DNA of 64,000 bases from contig WPIO01000019.1 of assembly GCA_009760855.2 (NCBI GenBank), positions 2,849,501-2,913,500 on the forward strand. Reading direction: 5' to 3'. The notes below the pieces were generated by a model. That model ran no database searches, was not told the origin of the DNA, and worked only from the letters and a program-made list of their open reading frames with translations. Within the stretch, counting starts at the first letter, position 1; the number at the start of each line of letters is the position of its first letter. The stretch comes from Cristatella mucedo (lineage: Eukaryota; Bryozoa; Phylactolaemata; Cristatellidae). Positions 55,070 through 64,000 of the stretch are shown here, in pieces. The position numbers and the translations under genes were made by a program.

Positions 55070-56063
55070 TTTTTACACTTTTATAAACAAAGCTTATTCC
55101 GGAGCTATATAGCCTGCACTTTGGTATTACAACGACGATGCCTCCACAAGTCGAATCCTTGTAATGGACTTTATCTGACAGCGCGTATGATTTGCATATG
55201 TAACTTATATGTTGACTGGTATTGTATACAGAAAACACGTATTTTAGGGAGTCATTACGTGCAGTTGGTACATAAAAATCCTCTTTTCGAACGGGAAGGG
55301 TGAGCTGTCTCGACCGTCAACCGCCCTTGTAATCAACTTTGACTGCTCGTCGTACGGTCAACTTTCTTATAATCAAACATTATAGTTCTAAATAAAGGAA
55401 ATTGTAGTAATTTGTACGCAATGTCTCAGACTCGTGAACTAAGTTGGCTGTCGTAGTCTTTTTCTTTTTCTCTGTCGAGTTTTTTGGCTGATTGCCCAAC
55501 TGATTGATGTCTGGCAACCTGTAAAGAGGATATGTGCCTTGCGGAGGACCGAAGAAACCATGGAAAACCACTGCCAGGCTTTCGTTCATCTCTGCATCTG
55601 AGTACCATTGAGCCGTGTTTTGTTTATGAGGACTCTCTTACCTATTTCACGGCCATGGATGTGAAGTTCCAACTAAGTAGACACGATATTGGCTTCTCTT
55701 TGTGACAAGAAGCTGCAAAAACATTATCAGCAGGCGATAGGTTCTTGTATGCTGAAGGCATAGAGCATTCCTTTTGAGTTTCATGTCTTGATTTCTCAAC
55801 TGGCCCGCATCCTTTGGATGGTGAAAGGAAAGTCTTGCAGTCGCGCTACTGTATTATGGGCGGTTAGCGTAGCCTATGCTTTTGCCTGTAGATCAGCGTG
55901 CCCTAGGAGAATTCCAGAGTTGTCTAGCACGTAAGGTCTTCGTTTCTACAGAGAAAAATTTGTGTGGAGTGAGTCAACGGAAGTTGACACTTGAGCTGTT
56001 AGCAAGCAGCAGCGTCAATAAGTAGAGTTAAACCTTCATTATGGAGTGCCTATGCCCAGGATC
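55070..56063. other. Unassigned, with a possible minus-strand exon near 55480-55590
   Basis: The minus strand reads EMNESLAVVFHGFFGPPQGT with YPLYRLPDINQLGNQP, which is more protein-like than its surroundings and follows a possible acceptor (GTACTCAG). No family is recognised and no partner exon was found. Confidence 0.25.
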
Positions 56064-56079
56064 TCAATCTACGTTCGCA

Positions 56080-56355
56080 CGTAGATCAGAATCAACTCCT
56101 CCTAGGTCCGGCACCGACGTATGTTCGAGTTTGTTTCTCATAAAGACAGATACCGAGTCCTTGTTTTGCTCCGAGACCGGACGGCGGCATGCTTCTTGCG
56201 AGTGCAGGCCATCGATTATGCTCAGCACTTGCTGGGAGACCAGTTCAATGCATTTCCTAATTGCATCTACAACAGCGCTTCGCCTCTCGTGCTGCTCAAC
56301 CAAAGCCCGGCTCTGGTTTCTAGCAGGCCGAAATCGATCGCTGCTTAGCACAGCA
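56080..56355 (-). CDS. Candidate exon, helical protein, unrecognised
   Basis: After a possible acceptor (CTGTGCTAAGCAG) the minus strand reads DRFRPARNQSRALVEQHERR, SAVVDAIRKCIELVSQQVLS, IIDGLHSQEACRRPVSEQNK and DSVSVFMRNKLEHTSVPDLG, ending ANVD then a stop near 56064. Composition and helix-like spacing suggest real coding, perhaps a terminal exon. No family is recognised, and an overlapping plus-strand frame exists. Confidence 0.3.
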
Positions 56356-56429
56356 GAGATGACAATGGTGGCAAGGTGGCAGCAGCCAAGCGTGGTAACA
56401 AATAGGCAATCAATGCAATAGTGTAGCCT

Positions 56430-57400
56430 CCTCGAGGGTGAAGGTCGTTCTCCACTCACCAATTAAAGGAGGGCGTGGCAAACGGTGAGATCGTTTCCGC
56501 TTATTTGCCCTCTTCAGATTGTCAGCTGCGGCTAGTAAGCATCCGATGCTAGCGAAGACGACCTAGGGTGGGCATCTAGTAGCAGACATTCAGGAATACA
56601 AATAATCGAGAATTCGATATGTATCACGAAATGTATCGAGTACCAAATGCAGCCCGGGAGGTAGCTCGAAGAAGCTTTGCCTCCGCGATGGTGGAAGGAG
56701 CAACAGCCGAACGGTAGCCTAAACTTCTCAGTGAGAGAAGAAATTCTTTGACCCTGACCTCCGATGGAGATATACTCGTGAGAGAGAACTAGAGAGGGAG
56801 AGAGGGAGGGAAAGTTATACCGTCTGGTTTTAGCCCAGAGGTAAGCTAGTCGCACTTCACCACCCAGGTCGTGGGTGCGAGTCTTAAAGGAAGCAATCCT
56901 AATGGCACGTCTCAAGCTCACTCTCGCGGATGCTTTTTTGAGCCAGTTTTCCGAACCAAGTTGGAGCGGCTGAGGCGATGGTAGAGTCGTGGCAGAGCTC
57001 GGTCCGTAGCCCAGATAGAGCGCTTTATCTCAGGACGGCGACGCCGTTGCGTCTTCATGCCGCCGCAAGCCGACCGCATCCCCTGAGCCTTGACGATCGT
57101 TCGCCGAAACACTCGCGGCGACCCACTAGACTCCGGGCGAGACGCCCCGAACGTCGGCCGCCGGCCACCCGTGGGCGGTGGGCAGAAGTCGGTGGGCGGG
57201 ACACTGATCGCTCGGCGGCCAATGATCGGTGACCGCCGACGAACGCCGCTCTCGGCGGCGCCGGCGGCTGCTCTTTACATAGGCGCACACAGCGCCGCTC
57301 GAGTCCGGCACCGCTAAGCGGAGCCGCCGCCGTCACTCTGGCAGCGCCCGGCGGCGGAGGAGCTGGCTGCGCCGGCGGCCGCCACTCCGGCCTTGCTCCG
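56430..57400. other. Unassigned, entering a GC-rich island
   Basis: Bases 56828-56890 look like a weak tRNA-derived head (CAGAGGTAAGCTAGTCGCAC, CAGGTCGTGGGTGCGAGTCT). From 57.0 kb the sequence becomes strongly CpG-rich. Confidence 0.3.
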
Positions 57401-57410
57401 ACGTGCGCCG

Positions 57411-58116
57411 ATGCGCAAAGAATCAACTGCTCTCGGCCCAGATCAAATCTGCAGCGCCGACCGGACACCGACCGGCGGCTGCGGCATCGGCTCGACCTTG
57501 CGGCTGCGCCCATCCTGCGGCAGCGGCGAAGGCGCGGCCGTCGGCTGCTGCGCTATTAGCCGTAACGCCGTGCTGTACTCGCTGACCAAAGAAGCTACGG
57601 CGGTCGTCGGCGGCCGGCGTTCGGAGGCGTGCAGTCGTTGGCCACGGCGGCTCCCGCCTGGAGTTGGTGCATTCGCTTCGGCGTGCAACGGCGACCACTC
57701 GCCTGCTCCGCGACCTACTGCCCCGCCGCCGCCGCCAACGCTGCTGCCGCGCGCTCGAACGGAGGCGCGAGCATTCGACGTCGGCTGCTGCTCGTTGAAC
57801 TTCCTGTCAGCGGAGGACGCGGGGGCGGAGCGGCAGCCACTGCCCACCGTGCCGAAAACTAGTTACCGCCTCAGCCAGAGGACGATCGGCGCCGCCTCAA
57901 AGGTGTCGCCGGAAGTCCGCCGCGATGCGCCCGCTGACGGCGGCCGCCTGCACTCGGGAGACGACGACGTGCCGGCAGCAGACGGACTCACGATTCCTCT
58001 GCCGCGGGCCTCGACACCGCCACCTAGCGGTTCACGACGCGGCGGCGAGCCCGAGAAGGCTGCCGAGAGCTCTTCGTTGCCGAAATCGTCGCTGAAGTCG
58101 TCGTCGCCGGAGCGAG
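57411..58116 (+). CDS. Candidate exon(s) of a disordered protein in a GC island
   Basis: A frame opens at ATG 57411 (MRKESTALGPDQICSADR) and stays open to 58172. The last part reads LPTVPKTSYRLSQRTIGAAS, DGLTIPLPRASTPPPSGSRR and ESSSLPKSSLKSSSPER, where a good donor (CGAG followed by GTGAGA) lies after 58116. Ser/Pro-rich and basic, it would be intrinsically disordered. All frames are open here because of GC content, so only the final ~100 residues before the donor are plausible. No family is recognised. Confidence 0.3.
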
Positions 58117-58297
58117 GTGAGAGACAGCGGCGCTGGAGAGTCCGCAGAATGCTACAAGCAGCCTATGCCTAAGACGCGAGCACTCGAGGCAGGTTCTCAG
58201 CGGCTGCCTCTCGCCTTGGCTCCCCGTCCTTTGCGTCCTTCCGCCCATCCTCTGCGAAGAATTTTCTTCGAAACGGAGAGCTGCTGCCGCCCGGGAC

Positions 58298-58302
<5 letters not shown>

Positions 58303-58338
<36 letters not shown>

Positions 58339-58390
58339 CATATATATATATATATAGATAGATAGATATAGATATAGATATAGATATGAT
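58303..58390. repeat. TA / GATA microsatellite
   Basis: TATATA runs broken by CATACATA, then TAGATAGATAGATATAGATA. The Tyr/Ile-rich translations here come from the repeat. Confidence 0.95.
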
Positions 58391-59847
58391 ATGTAGGCCT
58401 TCCTACATCTCTTTCCATAGACGCTTCTGGCCGCAGCACCGCTGTACGAGCTTATACCTGCGAAAAATCGCACGGAATTACAGAGTTCCACTAGAATGCG
58501 GGCCCGAGCGTCCGCTAAACAAGCGGTGAGCCCAGCCTACTTATCGAGCCTGACCTACTGCCGGGAAAGGACTGGAACCCACTCCCTAGGCGGTGAAGTG
58601 CTCGCGCCTTACCTTGTGTTTCTTTCAGCGTCGACTTTGTCGTAAGTGAAGCATTCGCTGAGCTTTGACGCTTCTTCTTCTTTAGTCTCTTCCTGTTGTG
58701 CAGTTTACTGCGTGTCACTTTTCCGTTGACTTGCGGCGGTGCGACAATGAGTAGCTTACCTGTTGGCTTTTCTCGTTTGCTGCATTCGATTCGCTAGGTA
58801 TTCTGCTCGCTGTGCTCCCTTCGTTCCCCATCCATGGCTACGAAAGACCAGCCCGTCCACAAGGTAGGCGGGCAGATACCGCAGGTTTTACACGAAATCG
58901 CGGGGAATTTTGTGAAGCCCTTCGGACGCATTGAAGTTGATAGTCCTTTGCAGCTCTCCGAGCTACTATTGCCTTCAGCTTAGGGATCTTTTAAGGACTA
59001 TATTGCTAGATTTGGGTAGATTTCCTATGAAGTTTGCGATAGTTCAGCATATATTCGGCGTGCTTAAGCTTCGTCTACACTGACGATCGGTCGGAGTCAA
59101 GAAACCCGAGAATATCGAGTTCGGACTCGAGTGGGAACTGGAGCGTCGTGCGAGTAATGTCGACACTGCGTAAACAACATTTCACTGTAACTTTTCGGGC
59201 CTGTTCCTGATTGGTTATCTGCCTCAGAAGTCTCCAAACTACAGTCAAGACGTACACCGCTCGGCCGATTCCTCGAACCCGGCCCGCGAGAGACTCCCGG
59301 GCTTCCCGTCAGCCACCTGTGCTTCCCGTCAGCCACCTGTACCAGCCCCTTTGCAGTCAGAACTTATGGCGTAGCCTCATTGAGATCTCTCGTGCCTGGA
59401 ATCCGAATGTTCGCCCGTGCAGACGCAGATTTAGATTTTTTCTCGGAATTCATTCCTATCAAAACGGAGAATGTTTATTCGCCATGTTTTTTCGTGCTTT
59501 CCGTAAGCACCATTATATTAAGGTCTTGCAAGTTGTTGTACCCGTACGTACCCACCGCATGCAGCAAGCTTTCTCGCAGCGCTATTGGCTCTTTCCTCCC
59601 TTCACCTGATAAGTTAGGGGTGCAGCATGTATCCTGTAGAAAACATAAAATTTGCAAGCAATTGCCGCTGTGCTACTCCCCGACATGTGTACTGTGTGTT
59701 GGTAGCTCACATGTACTGTATGCTAACGTGGGTTTCGACGGTGGCTCAGACTTCGCGATTTCGTGGTACACTGAAGGCATCGGGCATGGCACTGGACTCG
59801 CATGCTGCTTCCTTAAGTTCCACCGAGTAATCTATTAGCTTGAGGTT
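58391..59847. other. Unassigned stretch with a small duplication
   Basis: Near 58560-58630 a minus-strand tRNA-like head is possible (AAGGTAAGGCGCGAGCACTT, AGTGGGTTCCAGTCC). At about 59300-59343 GCTTCCCGTCAGCCACCTGT is repeated twice in tandem. Frames of 130-150 codons at 59.2-59.8 kb show no motif. Confidence 0.35.
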
Positions 59848-59895
59848 TTCCTTGCAGCACGTGCAAGGTGCCTAGAAAGAGATTGAGAATTTGCC
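59848..59895 (+). mobile_element. LINE-B 3' end sliver
   Basis: It reads TTGCAGCACGTGCAAGGTGC then CTAGAAAGAGATTGAGAAT. Truncated on both sides. Confidence 0.5.
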
Positions 59896-60039
59896 TGTCT
59901 AAGCAAACCCGAAACTTTTAGCCATGTTATGTAGCTAAATGTAGGCAAATTGACTGTGGTGCTGATGTTGTCGTCTAATGAAATGTCTTTTTTGGAACAT
60001 GATACCTAGATTTCGTGTAGATTCAACAGGATATATTCT

Positions 60040-60545
60040 GGCAGAGCCAATTTTGAGTGTTAGCCTTTCCAATTTCTGAATCATGCTTGGTTTTCCATAA
60101 CTAGTAGGTTGGTGATATCTTCATTTAATTTAAGAAAGTTTGCTGCCATCCATGCGCGGATGGCATCAATACATGCTGCAAGGAAGTTGAGAGAATTCGA
60201 CGTGCTGGAGCGCTGGGTGGGATCAAAGCAAAGGTACAACTGAGTGCGATCTTCGTAGAAGTAAAAGCCTAGATTGTGCTAAGCAATTACATCGGCAAGA
60301 GGGAGAGTATACATCGTGAAAGAATGGGACCAAGCACAGATCCCTGAGGTGCCCCATATTTCAGAGGTTCCATCCGGTGATCTTTGTCTATTCACATGAA
60401 TACTCTCGAGTCTCCCACTGAGATAGGACTTGAAGCATTGCAATGCAGTGCCAGTGATGCCCAGGAAAGATGAAAATCACTCAAAAAGGACTTGGTGATT
60501 GATAGTATCAGAAGCTGCCGAAAGATCAAGCAAAACAAGCTTACT
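60040..60545 (-). mobile_element. LINE-B reverse-transcriptase fragment
   Basis: The minus strand gives, with breaks, [20 protein letters not shown] text, VHVNRQRSPDGTSEIWGTSG-like text shifted from [38 protein letters not shown] and KFLKLNEDITNLL. The catalytic box reads YEDR, so it is inactive. Confidence 0.65.
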
Positions 60546-60597
60546 TATCTAAAAGTTGTTTATATGCGTGGTGTTTTGTACTCGAGTCATTAAATAG

Positions 60598-61306
60598 AAT
60601 AATAATAATAATAATATTAATAATTCACTTGATAAAGCGCCCTCAGATAACTTAATCTCTCTCTAGGTGCTTTACATTTGCTTTAAAGTGAAATGCAATT
60701 GAATGGTAAGTAAAATAATGCTTGAAAAACAAGCGAAATGAATAATATGGTTAGGGGTTACATGCACAGGGTCAGCATGCAAATGTGGTTAGTGGCAGCA
60801 TGCACAGTGTCAGCACTCATAAGCACATCAAGGACGAATCACATGGACCCACTAAATGCTGTCCTAAATAGGTGTGTTTTTAGGTTCCTTTTAAATGTGG
60901 TCACGTCAGGGGATGTTCTGACGCAGGTCGGGAGGGATGTCCAGGCTTTGGGAGCATATGAACTAAAGGCACGGTCTCCAAAGGATTTTAGATTTGTACG
61001 AGGTATTTGTAGACTGTTGGATTCCGAAAAGCGGGTGGTACGATGCTTGGCCTGATGGGGTAGAATATCTGACAGATAGGCTGGAGCCATAGAATGAAGG
61101 AACCTAAAAGTGAGCGACAAAACCTTAAAGTCAATCCGTTGCTTGACTGGGAGCCAGTGCAGGTCGGCGAGAAGTGGAGTAATGTGGCAACTGCGACGCT
61201 CACGACAGACAAGCCTAGCTGCCGAGTTTTGCACCAGCTGCAATGGCCTGATCGCACATGCTGGTAGGCCAGTAAGCATTGAATAGGAATACATCTTCCA
61301 GAGCAA
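60598..61306 (-). mobile_element. LINE-B copy with intact C-terminus and 3' end
   Basis: The minus frame reads MLTGLPACAIRPLQLVQNSA, ARLVCRERRSCHITPLLADL, HWLPVKQRIDFKVLSLTFRF, SLQIPRTNLKSFGDRAFSSY and TTFKRNLKTHLFRTAFSGSM, then a stop. It is followed by the full 3' UTR, the GCGCC...GGGCGCTTTATC end and an (ATT)n tail at 60598-60625. This is the least damaged C-terminus in the window, and the upstream reverse transcriptase is truncated. Confidence 0.85.
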
Positions 61307-61966
61307 GGCTTGTGGGCACGGTCAGTCGTGTAGTGAATTAGTTCTAATCCGGGACAGCATTTCTTAGCGAATGTCTGCCAGTCGGTGGGTCATCTTGGAT
61401 AAGCTTTTGAACAGCTATACGCTTATGTGAAAGGTCTCAATTTTTCAAATTGAATATAGCATACGCGAAATTGTTTCCGGGTGCACGTCAGTATATATAT
61501 TAAGTGAATGTGTATTTTTCCCACATATGAAATATAACTTAGTAGGCAAATTGCTGTACTTGGTTTATTTCGATTTTGGCTACGGCTGCTAAGGCTACAT
61601 TATATGCCAGCTATCAATATACACGCTACAATCACAAGTAGATTATAAAGGGTGACGATGACGATGAGATCTTGTCTCCGGGCGGCATTGAAGTGAAAAC
61701 TGAAGACGTAGCTTGCAAAGCAGCACTAGCCTGTGCTCTACCGTTCGCGTTTCAACTGCAGCCGCTGGAGCTGGAACACTTCGCTCCGGCGAAACCTGCC
61801 GCCGCTGCCGGAAACTCACATATGCATATGAAACTGGTAAGGCATAGCATCCATCTCGGGTAAATGGGGTAGTTCTTGCAAACTTTGAATAGCAGTAATA
61901 ACCTAAAGATCTCAGGCACAAGAACAAATAACGCTGCAAATACTTAAGTTTAAATCGCTAATAGTA
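61307..61966. other. Unassigned stretch
   Basis: No gene or shared repeat recognised. Confidence 0.35.
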
Positions 61967-62420
61967 ATAATAATAATAATAGGTCATTGTGTAGTGTCCT
62001 GGGAGAACCAGATTTGTATCCAGGCGCTGTACAAAGCTCTGCAAGAGAGTCAATATTCAAGGGTTAGTGACGTGCACGGTATCGAGCATGCAAAATGTAA
62101 AAAAAGTGTCACACTGAAGCCAGCATGCAAGAGCATGCTTGAAGACTCTCACGGCCATCAGTTAGTGGACCTCTGGCTAGGAATGCGAAACGCATTGAAT
62201 CATGCCCAGATAATCCCGCAAAGCACCAAAGAACGAAAAAGACAAGTTCACTGTAACGAAGGGAAAGCCGTCTCGGACTAGATGCGTATTAGCTGAGAAT
62301 TAAATGACGCATGGTCATTGTAGTTAGTCACCGTATCAGGAAGCAAGTTCAAGACTTATGGTGCAAACGAGCTTAACGCTCAGTCCCCGAAAAAATTCAA
62401 ATCAGGGCAAGGAGGATAGG
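61967..62420 (-). mobile_element. LINE 3' copy, divergent subfamily
   Basis: The minus strand reads LNFFGD...ALSSFAP, VLNLLPDTV and later text in the order of FGDRAFSSYAPKAWNSLP, ending in GACCTATTATTATTATTATT. The 3' terminal ~60 bases differ from LINE-B (TCTCCCAGGACACTACACAA), so it is another subfamily. Confidence 0.55.
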
Positions 62421-62539
62421 TGGAGGCTGGTACGAGCGAATGGTGAAATGATCTGTAATCCAGAAAGGGGATCTTAAATAAATAAGTACTAGCTGATTGA
62501 ACAGCATTTTCTGTTCTTAATCTCTATCTTATTTACCAT

Positions 62540-62702
62540 ATATATTCGCCCACCAGGCTAAGCATCGTACCAATCGCTTTTCGGAATCTAAGCGTTTAAC
62601 TATACCTTGCACGAACCTGAAATCGTTTGGAGACCATGAATCTGAAATCGTTTGGAGACCACGAACCTAAAATCGTGTGGAAACCATGCCTTTAGTTCGT
62701 TT
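62540..62702 (+). mobile_element. LINE-B fragment with a triplicated 26/27-base unit
   Basis: It reads HQAKHRTNRFSESKRLTIPC then TNLKSFGDHE. The block CTGAAATCGTTTGGAGACCA is repeated three times (62618-62695) with small changes. Confidence 0.65.
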
Positions 62703-63362
62703 AGCTCCCCAAGCACGCTTGACTTCGATTCTGTGCTTGATTAAAAGCCAGCGAAGCTCAGACTGGCGTGGTGTGTTTCGGCAGCTACACTGTATATGAC
62801 AGATCAGACGAGCTCCTGAGTAGTGCACCAGTTGAAGACGACTAAGTGCACATGCCAGAAGTCCTGAATAGAGGAAACTTAGACTCGACGTCGAAAAGCG
62901 AGAACTAGGTTGGGGGTCGCACTCTTGCCTAAGCAGTCTCTGATGTCTTTTAGCTAAAAGTAGGCCGACTCGACAGTGGAGTAAATCTTTAAATTCAATG
63001 ACAAGTCCTCGTGGAATAATATGCCTAGATTGTGGGGCAGATGTCAAGGGGCTATGTGAGATACATTAATCTGAAGGGATATGTCTTCCATTACCTGGGC
63101 GATACTGGATCAGCTGTAACTATTAGCTTGGTTGAATCTTTGCTAAGCTTCAGGGTGTGTGAGTAGCCATCCAAATGCGAATGTCATCAATGCATCGTTC
63201 TCGTAGGAATTAAGAGAGTCTGCTGAGGAGTGAGGCTTAGAATGCATTCGAAGGAGAGCCTAGAGCTGAAGGTAATCAGGATGGAAATGAACGGTAAGAT
63301 TGCGTTTGGCGATATTATCTGCCGGAGGGAGACCATAGATAGTGAAAAGAAGGAGGCCTAAA
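62703..63362 (-). mobile_element. LINE-B-like copy, strongly decayed
   Basis: The minus strand reads LGLLLFTIYGLPPADNIAKR, NLTVHFHPDYLQL (catalytic box lost), LGILFHEDLSLNLKIYSTVE and SGLLACALSRLQLVHYSGAR. It is head-to-tail inverted relative to the fragment at 62540-62702. Confidence 0.6.
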
Positions 63363-64000
63363 GTCGAGCTCTTGGAGCTTCATTCGTCCGCATGCGGTAA
63401 CGAGGGCCGCGAGCCGGAGGGTCGAAGTCTTGGCTTCGCTGGCTTTCTGCTCGCCGGTCGCGTGGCTTGTTCGGCGATCGTGAGATAGAAAAGAAATTCG
63501 TCGCGATATATTGCGACCACTACGAGCTCCCCACAGAGCAGGCGGGAGATTGCTGTGCGCTTGTTCTTTCCTGGCTCGAGGGCCGTGAGACGCGCCAAAG
63601 GTCATGGTCGGGAAGCCGGAGCCGCCAGGTCTCGAAGCCGCCACTACGGACGGAAAAGCCGCATCTGCGCCGCTGCTGAAAGCAGTCGCTATAGCCGTAT
63701 TCAGCACGGATTCTCGTGATCCGCTTAAATTCTGATGCTGCTGCAAAATTACGGAAGGACGTACGCCTCACTATCAGCGTGCTCTGACACCAGACCTGCG
63801 AATTAAAGCCATCGATACTGTCAGACGCTGGGAGCGGATGTCTTAACGGATGCGATGAAAGGCGGTAATTTGCTGCATTTTTGCTTGCACACACTGTTTC
63901 ATCGATTGGGACACTTTCGTAATCGTGCTGTCGACGGTTGCACGAAGCAGCTATCCTAAGCAAGTATTGTGGCGAGGCCCTGCACATGCGCTCTTTCGAT
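63363..64000. other. Unassigned, GC-rich
   Basis: A plus frame at 63467-63679 (KKFVAIYCDHYELPTEQAGD...) and overlapping minus frames are present. Neither shows a recognised domain or splice partner. Confidence 0.3.

Noticed and set aside
57055..57847. Several overlapping long frames on both strands
   Set aside because: The region is so GC-rich that stops are rare in all frames. Only the end of one frame with a good donor was kept as a weak candidate.
1..64000. CRISPR arrays, bacterial operons or phage genes
   Set aside because: No spacer-repeat structure, Shine-Dalgarno-led operons or phage gene order. The window is animal nuclear DNA.

Overview
This is animal nuclear DNA, probably from an invertebrate with a repeat-rich genome. 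The evidence is a spliced amino-acid transporter gene with GT-AG introns, several CR1/L2-like LINE families, tRNA-derived SINEs, hAT DNA-transposon remnants, an LTR element primed by tRNA-Lys, and many microsatellites. Nothing looks bacterial. I cannot name the species. Most long open frames in GC-rich stretches are uninformative, so only frames with homology-like motifs, splice-phase agreement or strong compositional structure are called as genes.

0-9 kb: the 5' and central part of an SLC36/AVT3-type amino-acid transporter on the minus strand. Five exons between 8485 and 946 agree in splice phase, and the C-terminal exons lie beyond the left edge. Its introns hold LINE and SINE fragments. 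9-21 kb: a fold-back element with inverted arms built of short tandem motifs (10.0-10.5 kb), a LINE with readable reverse transcriptase (10.6-12 kb), inverted LINE tails, a hAT fragment interrupted by a LINE, a diverged direct duplication, a TATA-box/ORF candidate sitting inside a dispersed repeat, and a 27-bp minisatellite that expanded in frame inside a dead LINE. 22-26 kb: a young non-autonomous LTR element in minus orientation, with a complete 1.33-kb LTR, a tRNA-Lys primer site and a truncated partner LTR about 1% different. It is followed by an AT array and a perfect hairpin.

26-36 kb is mostly unassigned DNA with SINEs, minisatellites and paired palindromes. At 36.9-37.8 kb there is an intronless gene for a secreted protein with a Gly/Asn/Lys-rich tail. 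39-44 kb is LINE and hAT debris. A coiled-coil gene model lies at 44.5-45.25 kb (plus) and a second spliced gene model at 45.8-47.25 kb (minus). 48-54 kb and 60-63 kb are dominated by LINE copies, including one split by a SINE with a 15-bp target duplication. 56-58 kb holds two weaker gene candidates.

The most coherent biological signal is mobile-element partnership. The main LINE family and one SINE family end in the same stem-loop-like 3' sequence, which is the expected signature of a SINE copied by that LINE's reverse transcriptase.
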